Assembly (NCBI GenBank): GCA_016794465.1
Contig: JAEUKA010000001.1
Location: 62,001 to 126,000 of the forward strand
DNA: 64,000 nucleotides
Origin: Myxococcales bacterium
GTDB taxonomy: Bacteria; Myxococcota_A; Polyangia; Palsa-1104; JAEUJZ01
Direction: 5' to 3'
Within the stretch, counting starts at the first letter, position 1, and each line of letters begins with the position of its first letter. The notes below the pieces were generated by a model that did no database searches, had not been told where the DNA came from, and saw only the letters and a program-made list of their open reading frames with translations. Of this stretch, positions 1 through 6,249 are shown piece after piece. The position numbers were made by a program, and so were the translations under genes.

Positions 1-1275
1 ATCGCCGGGCCGGGGCGAGCGCAGCCACAGTGGAAAGCCCGGCGCGGGCAGGGTCAGCACCACACGGTGCGGCGTCTCCCAGCCATGGGGCGGCGCCTCC
101 GCAGCTTGGGCCTGATACGACAGCTGGATGCGATGTTGTCCGTGCTGATACACCCCGCAGGTCGGAAGCTCGATCGCCGGAAGCAGGGCGGGCGGACGGC
201 TCGAGGTTCGGCGCAGATACAAGGTGTCGTAGCGGCGCTCCGCGAGCAGGCCCGCCGGCAGATCGATCGACTGACTGCCGCGACTGTGGGCACACAGCTT
301 GTGCAGGGCCAACAGGTGCAGTCGGGACAGCGGACCCGGCACCAGCCGCACCAGCAGCCGCGTCGCCACGGGCCGAGGCAGCGCCCGCAGGTGACTCACC
401 GAGATCGCCGCCACCTGTCCCGGCAACAGCGGCTCCTCACCAACCGTGATCCGCGCCAGCTGCTCGGTCGCCTGTTCGTCCAGATAGTCGGTGTCCTCGC
501 GGAGCTGCTCGGCCAGGCTCAGCAGGTGCGGCACCAGCCCCGGCTGAAGTGTCTGTAGCTGCGGCAACAGCTGATGACGGACCCGCGCCCGGGCAAACCG
601 CAGATCCTCGTTGCTTGGATCGAAGATCGGCAGCGGCGCAGCCAGCGGCCCGGCCAGCGCCAGGAACTCCAGCACCTCCGTCCGCGTCATCGCCAGCAGC
701 GGACGCAGCAGCCGCACCGGCCGATCGCCAGTCACCGGGGTCAGCCCTCGCTGCGCGGGCATTCCCGACAGGCCCCGGGGCCCCGCTCCCCCGAGCAGTC
801 GCTGCAAGATCGTCTCCGCCTGATCGTCCGCCGTGTGGGCCACCAGCACCGCTTCCCCAGCCCAGGCCTCGGCGGCAGCCGTAAGTGCCTGATAGCGCGC
901 CTCACGAGCCGCCGCTTGTAGCGACGCCTGCTGCGGGACTGCCACGCTCATCAGCCGCACCGAAAAGCCCAGCCGCGCACCGACCGACTCGACGAGACGC
1001 GCTTCCTGTTTCGCCGCCTCACGCAGCCCATGATCGACGCAGACCACCTGAACCTGCCAGGCGTGCCGCTCGCGCCCAAGCCACAGCGCCAGCAGCAGCG
1101 CCGTCGAGTCCGGTCCCCCCGAGCAGCCCAGCACCAGCCGCGCCCCCCGCTGAATCCCCGCCGCCATAAGCGCCTGCTCGACGTGACGAACCAGCTGCGA
1201 CTGGCCCAGTCGCCGGTTTTGCCCCGGATGGCTCGTCAGCGAGTCCTCAGTTGTGCTCGGAGGTCGGTTGCCCAT
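1..1275 (-). CDS. tilS: tRNA(Ile)-lysidine synthase TilS (3' end beyond window)
   Basis: Modifies the wobble cytidine of the CAU-anticodon tRNA-Ile to lysidine with ATP, so that it reads AUA as isoleucine; cytoplasmic and normally essential. The frame is open from an ATG at 1275 to the window edge (425 codons visible, no stop, so C-terminally partial). The N-terminal PP-loop ATPase motif SGGPDS lies at residues 52-57. It is followed by the family patterns VDHGLREAA, QAAAREARYQAL and AHTADDQAETILQR, and by an LRPLLAMTR segment typical of TilS. The downstream part, rich in Leu and Arg, fits the TilS substrate-binding domain. It is divergent from the thioredoxin gene across 42 bp. A TtcA-like PP-loop enzyme is less likely because the HTADDQAET and PLL patterns are TilS-like. 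Confidence 0.9.
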   Translation of the reverse strand, partial: MGNRPPSTTEDSLTSHPGQNRRLGQSQLVRHVEQALMAAGIQRGARLVLGCSGGPDSTALLLALWLGRERHAWQVQVVCVDHGLREAAKQEARLVESVGARLGFSVRLMSVAVPQQASLQAAAREARYQALTAAAEAWAGEAVLVAHTADDQAETILQRLLGGAGPRGLSGMPAQRGLTPVTGDRPVRLLRPLLAMTRTEVLEFLALAGPLAAPLPIFDPSNEDLRFARARVRHQLLPQLQTLQPGLVPHLLSLAEQLREDTDYLDEQATEQLARITVGEEPLLPGQVAAISVSHLRALPRPVATRLLVRLVPGPLSRLHLLALHKLCAHSRGSQSIDLPAGLLAERRYDTLYLRRTSSRPPALLPAIELPTCGVYQHGQHRIQLSYQAQAAEAPPHGWETPHRVVLTLPAPGFPLWLRSPRPGD

Positions 1276-1317
1276 GGTCGGTTTGGCGAGAGGGCGACGA
1301 TGATACACTCTCCGGCT

Positions 1318-2517
1318 ATGAAAAACGGCAGTCGTCGAGCGCCCAAGGCCACCGTCGCCAGCGTTGCCAGGGTTGCCAGGGTTGGTGTCGCCTGGGTCGC
1401 CTTCCTGTGGGGTGCAGCCGGGCTGGCGAACGGTCCAGTCAGCCCACCGCCGGGGCAGGGCGCCGTGGCCAGTCCGTCTCTGCCCGCACCCAGTCGCGAG
1501 TCGCTGACCGCAGCCAAGAAGCGAGCCAGTGACGCCAAGCAGATCCTGATCGTCGAGTTTTCCGCCGAGTGGTGCAGTCCCTGCAAGCAGTTCGAGCGCG
1601 ACGTGCTGCCTCGGGAGTCGGTGCGGACGGCGCTGACCCGGGTCCACTTTGTCCGCTTCGACGCCGAGACAGAGGTCGGCAAAGAGGCGGCGCGGGCCCT
1701 GCACGTCGAAGGCTATCCGACCTTTGTGGCGATTCGTACCGACGGAGAGATCGCCAGCGTGCTGGAAGGGGCGCAGACCGAAGCCGCGTTTGTGCGCTGG
1801 CTGCGGCTCTCGGCGACCGACTTTGAGCCCAGCGCCCGGCTGCTGGAGCGGCTGAAGCGCAGCCCGAGCGACGGCGAGGCGATGCTGCTGTGGGCGCTGC
1901 GGCTGCGCAAGCGGGGCGAGCTGACCGAGGCGGCGAGCTGGCTCGACCGGGCCCGCCAGGAAAAGACGGCGCCGGCAGAGGTCACCGCCCAGGCTGACTG
2001 GGAGCTGCGGCGGCTGCGACTCAAGCTGCTCCTGCCTCGGCAACAGCTCGTGGAACACCTGCAAGAGCACCCGACGGGACCCCACGCGGACGAAGCGGTG
2101 CGGGCGCTGCTGCGGCTCGGGCCGGTGACCGGGGATGCGGCGAGCCGGGCGGCGCTCGGGCGCTATCTCGATCAGCTGCTTCAGCCGGCGTCGGCAGAGC
2201 GGGTCAACCAGCTCATCTATCGCCTGCTGCGTGCCGAGGCCTCTGCCGAAGCCGAGCGCGCCGCCAAGTACCTGCTCTCACTCGACGGCAAGAGCCCCTA
2301 CTACCTGGACACCCTGGCCGAGGTCTTCCACCTGCGCGGCGACTCCAAAGAAGCCCTGCGCCTCTCGAGCCAAGCCCTCGCCAGTGCCCCGAAAGGCTCA
2401 GAGCTGCTCCGCCAGTCCCTGCTCCAAAACCACGCCCGCTTCGCCCGAGCCAAGCGCGAGCCCCCCGCCGAGCTAACCACCCCCGACGACGAACTCCAAC
2501 CCTGGGAACGCGACTAA
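1318..2517 (+). CDS. Thioredoxin-fold protein with TPR-like C-terminus
   Basis: Exported or membrane-tethered thiol protein of 399 residues. I chose the ATG at 1318 because it gives a basic n-region (KNGSRRAPK) followed by a hydrophobic stretch (about residues 15-37), as in a signal peptide or anchor; an ATG at 1300 in the same frame is possible, and the longer frame upstream is antisense to tilS. A thioredoxin domain follows, with CSPC at residues 86-89 in the context EWCSPCKQ and the cis-Pro region GYPTFV. The C-terminal half is alpha-helical and Ala/Leu/Arg-rich with TPR-like spacing (EAMLLWALRLRKRGELTEAA, and again near the end). The role is probably disulfide reduction or redox-dependent folding in the envelope. 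The partner is unknown. Confidence 0.8.
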   Translation: MKNGSRRAPKATVASVARVARVGVAWVAFLWGAAGLANGPVSPPPGQGAVASPSLPAPSRESLTAAKKRASDAKQILIVEFSAEWCSPCKQFERDVLPRESVRTALTRVHFVRFDAETEVGKEAARALHVEGYPTFVAIRTDGEIASVLEGAQTEAAFVRWLRLSATDFEPSARLLERLKRSPSDGEAMLLWALRLRKRGELTEAASWLDRARQEKTAPAEVTAQADWELRRLRLKLLLPRQQLVEHLQEHPTGPHADEAVRALLRLGPVTGDAASRAALGRYLDQLLQPASAERVNQLIYRLLRAEASAEAERAAKYLLSLDGKSPYYLDTLAEVFHLRGDSKEALRLSSQALASAPKGSELLRQSLLQNHARFARAKREPPAELTTPDDELQPWERD

Positions 2518-2518
2518 C

Positions 2519-2666
2519 CCGAGTCCACAGCGAAACCAAAGTTTGAGTAAAGAGACTGGGGCCGACCGGAGAGCTTTTTTTCGGGTCGCCTGCGACACGA
2601 CAAAAAAGTCTCGAAGGGAAGGGGGGCCCCAGTCGAAACGTACGCTTGGGAGTGGATGGGGTTTAG
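2519..2666. repeat. Structured intergenic element, copy 1
   Basis: This fills the whole gap between the thioredoxin gene and the convergent small ORF. It starts CCGAGTCCAC, contains GCGAAACC, and ends with GGGGTTTAG at the stop codon of the opposing gene. A perfect 10-bp outer stem pairs GACTGGGGCC (2554-2563) with GGCCCCAGTC (2625-2634). An inner arm pairs a GAGAGCTTTTTTT strand with an AAAAAAGTCTC strand, so each DNA strand carries a U-run. The second copy at 3953-4103 shows compensatory changes in the stems. A bidirectional terminator, a structured RNA or a REP-like mobile element are all possible. Confidence 0.75.
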
Positions 2667-2944
2667 CAAGCTGCGGCGAGGGGGAGGGCGGCGTGGAAGG
2701 TCAGGCGGTAGACGCTGTTTTCGGTTTCCACGTACACCGAGTCGCTGTCCGGGTCGGTCAGAATCCGCCGAACCGGCGTCGTCACCATCCGGTGCCCGTT
2801 CGGATCGCGGAAGATCACCATCCCCCGACCCACCGTGGGGTAGCTGACCAGCAGGCCGTGATAGACCCGGCTCAGGCAGCCACTCGCCTTTTCTTTGGCG
2901 TCGCGCCCGTGCTCACGGATCTTTCGTGCCGTGACGTTTACCAT
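2663..2944 (-). CDS. Small conserved-looking hypothetical protein (93 aa)
   Basis: Unrecognised small protein. The frame extends upstream to 3169, but that part runs under the divergent hydrolase gene and has poor composition, so I start at the ATG at 2944 (MVNVTARKIREHG). The residues look like a compact beta-rich fold: YHGLLVSYPTVGRGMVIFRD, then TTPVRRIL and SVYVETENSVYRLTF. The last segment resembles small bacterial proteins with a Y-x-V-x-T-x-N-S-x-Y-x-L/F pattern, for which no function is known to me. It has no signal peptide and no membrane segment. It is divergent from the metallo-hydrolase gene (112 bp) and convergent with the thioredoxin gene. Confidence 0.6.
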   Translation of the reverse strand: MVNVTARKIREHGRDAKEKASGCLSRVYHGLLVSYPTVGRGMVIFRDPNGHRMVTTPVRRILTDPDSDSVYVETENSVYRLTFHAALPLAAAC

Positions 2945-3056
2945 CGAATGACTGCTGCCCCTGACCGACCATTTTACGGGGGGCCCGGGGCGGCTCCATA
3001 GGTTTGTTGTAAGTGCGCAGAGTCCTTGGGATTTGTTTTGTGCTAAGGGGGCGAGG

Positions 3057-3941
3057 ATGAACGAGCAAGCTCTCGCGCGGCCCGATCTGCCGCAGGTCGT
3101 GGCGTCGGCGCCCTGGATTCGGCGGGTGCCGCTGCGCAGTCCGACCCTGCCGCCGGCCACGCACACCAATGCCTACGTGCTCGGCGAGTCGGAGCTGCTG
3201 GTGGTCGATCCCGGCTCGCCGTGGCCGGATGCGCAGGCGCTGCTGTGGGATTCCCTGCATGCGCTGCGGGCGCAAGGGCACACCCTGCGGGCGGTGCTGC
3301 TGACCCATCATCACTATGACCACGTGAGCGGGGCGGCGGAGCTTGCGCGCGCGCTCGGGGTGCCGCTGTGGGCGCATCCCGACACCCAGCGGCGCCTTTC
3401 TAACCAGCCCGAGCTGACGATTGGCGAGCGGGTCCGCGACGGCGACCTCTTGCCGTTCGGTCCGCGCGGGCTGCGGGTGCTGCACACGCCGGGTCATGCG
3501 CCGGGGCATGTCTGTCTGGTCGATGAGGCCGGTGGCGGGCTGATCGCCGGGGACATGGTGGCGTCGCAGGGGACGATCATTGTCTCGCCGCAGGATGAGG
3601 GCGACATGGCGCTGTACCTTTCGTCGCTGCGGCTGCTGCTTGCGCGGGGTCCACAGCGGGTCTGGCCGGCGCATGGCATCGCCGTCGAGGAAGGCGACAA
3701 GCTGCTGCTGCGCTACCTCCAACACCGGCTGCTGCGGGAAGAAAAAGTGGTGCGCGCCCTTCAGACGGGAGCGAGCACCCTGACGGCCCTGCTCCCTCTT
3801 GCCTACGACGACACCCCAGCGGCCCTGTATCCGCTCGCTCGCGAGTCCCTGCTGGCGCACCTGCTGGCCCTCGTCACCACCGACCGCGTCGAGACATCGT
3901 CCAACGAAACCGACCCCGAGCCAACCTACCGCCTGCGCTAG
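3057..3941 (+). CDS. Metallo-beta-lactamase-fold hydrolase
   Basis: Cytoplasmic zinc hydrolase of 294 residues in the LACTB2/glyoxalase II-like branch. The metal-binding HxHxDH motif is H84-H85-H86-Y87-D88-H89. Further ligands fit HTPGHAPGH, GLIAGDMV and WPAHG later in the chain. The start is the ATG at 3057, with a purine-rich GCGAGG just upstream; an in-frame ATG at 3033 has no better site. The C-terminal ~80 residues (HRLLREEKVV...TALLPLAY...) match the winged-helix-like tail seen in LACTB2-type proteins. The substrate cannot be told from sequence. The gene sits between two copies of the same intergenic element, with the small ORF in divergent orientation. Confidence 0.85.
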   Translation: MNEQALARPDLPQVVASAPWIRRVPLRSPTLPPATHTNAYVLGESELLVVDPGSPWPDAQALLWDSLHALRAQGHTLRAVLLTHHHYDHVSGAAELARALGVPLWAHPDTQRRLSNQPELTIGERVRDGDLLPFGPRGLRVLHTPGHAPGHVCLVDEAGGGLIAGDMVASQGTIIVSPQDEGDMALYLSSLRLLLARGPQRVWPAHGIAVEEGDKLLLRYLQHRLLREEKVVRALQTGASTLTALLPLAYDDTPAALYPLARESLLAHLLALVTTDRVETSSNETDPEPTYRLR

Positions 3942-3952
3942 CGCGGCCTAAA

Positions 3953-4103
3953 CCGAGTCCACTGCGAAACCAACAGTCTGAGTAACAAGCCTGGGGGCGA
4001 CCGGAGAGCTTTTTTTCGGGCCGCCTGCGGAACGGAAAAAAGTCTCGCAGGGTAGCGGGGCCCCAGGCGAAACGTGCGGGCTTAGGAAATGGACGGGGGT
4101 TAG
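3953..4103. repeat. Structured intergenic element, copy 2
   Basis: Direct repeat of the element at 2519-2666, in the same orientation and 1,434 bp further on. It again exactly fills a convergent gap and ends with GGGGGTTAG at the stop of the opposing gene. Shared blocks are CCGAGTCCAC, GCGAAACCAA, GACCGGAGAGCTTTTTTTCGGG, AAAAAAGTCTCG, GGGGCCCCAG and CGAAACGT. The outer stem reads GCCTGGGG/CCCCAGGC here against GACTGGGG/CCCCAGTC in copy 1, a compensated base-pair change. A T-A to C-G change also appears in the inner arm. Confidence 0.75.
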
Positions 4104-4717
4104 TCGGAGACGGTTACGGAGACGACATCGGAGGCGGGGGTTACTTCGGCGTCGTCGATGACTCCGATGACTCGGTAGCGCCGCTGCTCCGGCACGCCCG
4201 GCTTTTCCAGGGGCCGCAGGTCGTCAAACGGCGGGCGGTTGTCGCGTCCGAGCAGTCGCCACTCCGTCTCGCTGCCGCGCTGACCGTAGACGTTGATGCC
4301 GTCGAGCGGGCCCTTCTTCCAGCGCAGCACCACCCGTCCCGGCATCGCCTCGGTGGACAGCGGCACCTTGTAGGTATTCGCCGCCACCGGCTGGGACTGC
4401 GGGCCGTGCAGCCGCAGCGCGGTCCGAATCGCGTCGGTGCAGCCCGGCGCCGTGCTGACATGATCCAGCGTTGCCGCCAGCGAGGCCAGCGCACTCGCCT
4501 TGACCGCCGCCGTGTTCGCCACCGCCGTCCGGTACGCCTGATAGGCCTTCTCGTCCGCCTCGATCGCCGTCACGAGCTGGCCGCTCTGGTCGAGCACCGA
4601 CTTCTTCGCCGCCGCATCCAGCCCCACCGCCGCCGCGTAAGTCGCAATCTGCTCCCGCAAGTTCTGCAGCCAAATCAGCAGATCCGCATCATTGCGAGGG
4701 AAATACTTTGGGGGCAT
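4100..4717 (-). CDS. Hypothetical protein, helical bundle plus fibronectin-III-like domain
   Basis: Unrecognised 205-residue protein without signal peptide or membrane segment. The N-terminal half (residues 1-110) is helical and Ala-rich (LLIWLQNLREQIATYAAAVG, KAYQAYRTAVANTAAVKASA). The C-terminal half looks like a fibronectin-III/beta-sandwich domain: VVLRWKKGPLDGINVYGQRG, EWRLLGRDNRPPFDD, RRYRVIGVID and DVVSVTVSD. Proteins with this two-part layout occur as hypotheticals in several bacterial phyla; I know of no assigned function. The ATG at 4717 is followed by typical high-GC codon use. It is divergent from fni across the 433-bp repeat-bearing gap. Confidence 0.7.
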   Translation of the reverse strand: MPPKYFPRNDADLLIWLQNLREQIATYAAAVGLDAAAKKSVLDQSGQLVTAIEADEKAYQAYRTAVANTAAVKASALASLAATLDHVSTAPGCTDAIRTALRLHGPQSQPVAANTYKVPLSTEAMPGRVVLRWKKGPLDGINVYGQRGSETEWRLLGRDNRPPFDDLRPLEKPGVPEQRRYRVIGVIDDAEVTPASDVVSVTVSD

Positions 4718-5150
4718 CTACAGGACTCCTTGGGTGTGGATTGAGTGATAGGTCCAGCCAATTGGCGCGGCATCCTAATGACCCAAAGTCTGGTTGGCAA
4801 GCGGGTTTGCCGGCTGGGCAAAGGGGTTTGCCGGTTGGGCGAAGGGGTTTGCCGGCTGGGCGAAGGGGTTTGCCGGCTGGGCGAAGGGGTTCGCCGGCTG
4901 GGCGAAGGGGTTTGCCGGCTGGGCAAAGGGGTTTGCCGGCTGGGCAAAGGGGTTTGCCGGCTGGGCGAAGGGGTTTGCCGGCTGGGCGAAGTGGTTCGCC
5001 GCTGCGAGCCCCAGCCTCGTGCGATTGCGCACCAGGGGGTTACCGGTTGGGCTGGGGGGTTTCGGATGCGCACGGGGCTTTTCTGGGGGGCGGAGTTGTG
5101 GCACACACTCTTGCCGAAGTTTCCGGCCAGTCGCAAACGAGGTGCCCCCG
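4718..5150. other. 433-bp gap with minisatellite upstream of fni
   Basis: Divergent region between the fibronectin-like gene and fni. Its first 80 bp look like ordinary leader sequence, the middle is the 21-bp tandem array, and the last ~150 bp are G-rich leader for fni. Because 21 is a multiple of 3, all frames through the array stay open. The resulting long frames, including one that joins fni from 4794, are probably artefacts. Confidence 0.7.
4803..4991. repeat. 21-bp tandem repeat, 9 units
   Basis: Nine head-to-tail units with consensus GGGTTTGCCGGCTGGGCGAAG and only a few substitutions (GCAAAG for GCGAAG, GGTT for GGCT, TTC for TTT), followed by a degenerate tenth. Read in the fni frame, it would encode the heptapeptide GFAGWAK; on the other strand, FAQPANP. 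No ribosome site supports either. Confidence 0.9.
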
Positions 5151-6245
5151 ATGAGCCAGCCCCAGTCCAAAAGTCCGCTTGACCCCGAGCAGGCGCAGCA
5201 GCCGCTGATCAGCCAGCGCAAGTCCGATCACATTGCGCTCTGTGCGTCGGGCGAGGTCGATTTTCGCGACAAGGGCACGCTGCTCGACCAAGTGCAGCTG
5301 GTCCACCAGGCGATTCCCGAGCACCACTACGACGAGATTGACCTGGCGACGCCGCTGCTGGGGAAGGTGCTGAAGGCGCCGCTGGTGATCAGCGCGATGA
5401 CGGGTGGTACCGACGAGGCGCAGGCGATCAACCGCGACCTGGCGCGGGCGGCAGAGACGCTGGGGCTGGGGTTTGGACTGGGCTCGCAGCGGGCGATGCT
5501 GGTGCGGCCCGAGACGACGCGGACGTTCCTGGTGCGCGAGCATGCTCCGACGACGCTGGTCCTGGGCAACCTGGGGCTGGTGCAGGCGCAGCGGATGTCG
5601 ACCGACGAGGTGCGCACGCTCTGTCAGACGGTCGGGGCCGACGCGCTGTGCATCCACCTGGCGACCGCGATGGAGCTGGTCCAGCCCGGCGGCGATCGCG
5701 ACTTCCGAGGCGGACTGGAGACGCTGCGCCGGCTCCACCGCGAGCTGGGCATTCCGATTGTCGTCAAAGAGACGGGCTGCGGGCTGTCGCGGCAGGTCGG
5801 GCTGATGGTGCGGCGGGTCGGGATTTCGGCGGTCGATGTCAGTGGTGCCGGCGGTACGTCGTGGGTGGGCGTCGAGACGCATCGGGCGGCGGGCGTGGCG
5901 AAGGCGGTGGGCGAGGCGCTGTGGGACTGGGGGGTGCCGACGGCGGCCTCGGTGTCGCTGCTGGCGGACCTGGGGCTACAGATCATTGCGACCGGCGGGC
6001 TGCGCACGGGCCTGGACGTGGCGGCGGCGCTGGCGCTGGGCGCACGGGCTGGCGGGCTGGCGGCGCCGGTCTTGCGGGCGTGGAAGGCCGGTGGCTACGA
6101 CGGGGCGGTCGAGTTTCTGCGCGGCGTCATCGAGACGATTCGGGCGGTGACGCTGCTGACCGGCTGTAAGTCCTCGGCAGAGCTGGTTCATGCGCCGCGA
6201 GTGATTGGCTCGACGCTGCGCGCCTGGCAGGAAGGGGCTCGCTAG
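5151..6245 (+). CDS. fni: Type 2 isopentenyl-diphosphate delta-isomerase
   Basis: FMN/NADPH-dependent interconversion of IPP and DMAPP, the first gene of a mevalonate operon. It has 364 residues, the usual family length. Family segments are ISAMTGG, GLGFGLGSQRAML, LGNLGL, VKETGCGLS, DVSGAGGTSW and TGGLRTGLDVA, consistent with a TIM-barrel flavoprotein. The start is the ATG at 5151 (MSQPQSK); the frame runs on upstream through the minisatellite, but without support. The active-site motif usually written HLN-x-x-QE is H169-L-A-T-A-M-E175 here, so the Asn and Gln are replaced by Ala171 and Met174 while Glu175 is kept. The next gene starts 4 bp after the stop, which indicates one transcript. Confidence 0.92.
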   Translation: MSQPQSKSPLDPEQAQQPLISQRKSDHIALCASGEVDFRDKGTLLDQVQLVHQAIPEHHYDEIDLATPLLGKVLKAPLVISAMTGGTDEAQAINRDLARAAETLGLGFGLGSQRAMLVRPETTRTFLVREHAPTTLVLGNLGLVQAQRMSTDEVRTLCQTVGADALCIHLATAMELVQPGGDRDFRGGLETLRRLHRELGIPIVVKETGCGLSRQVGLMVRRVGISAVDVSGAGGTSWVGVETHRAAGVAKAVGEALWDWGVPTAASVSLLADLGLQIIATGGLRTGLDVAAALALGARAGGLAAPVLRAWKAGGYDGAVEFLRGVIETIRAVTLLTGCKSSAELVHAPRVIGSTLRAWQEGAR

Positions 6246-6249
6246 GTTC

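Noticed and set aside
2913..3860. 315-codon minus-strand ORF under the hydrolase
   Set aside because: Antisense to a gene with clear metal-binding motifs; composition is shadow-like.
4794..5150. N-terminal extension of the isomerase through GFAGWAK repeats
   Set aside because: No ribosome site, repeats keep all frames open, and the family has no such extension.
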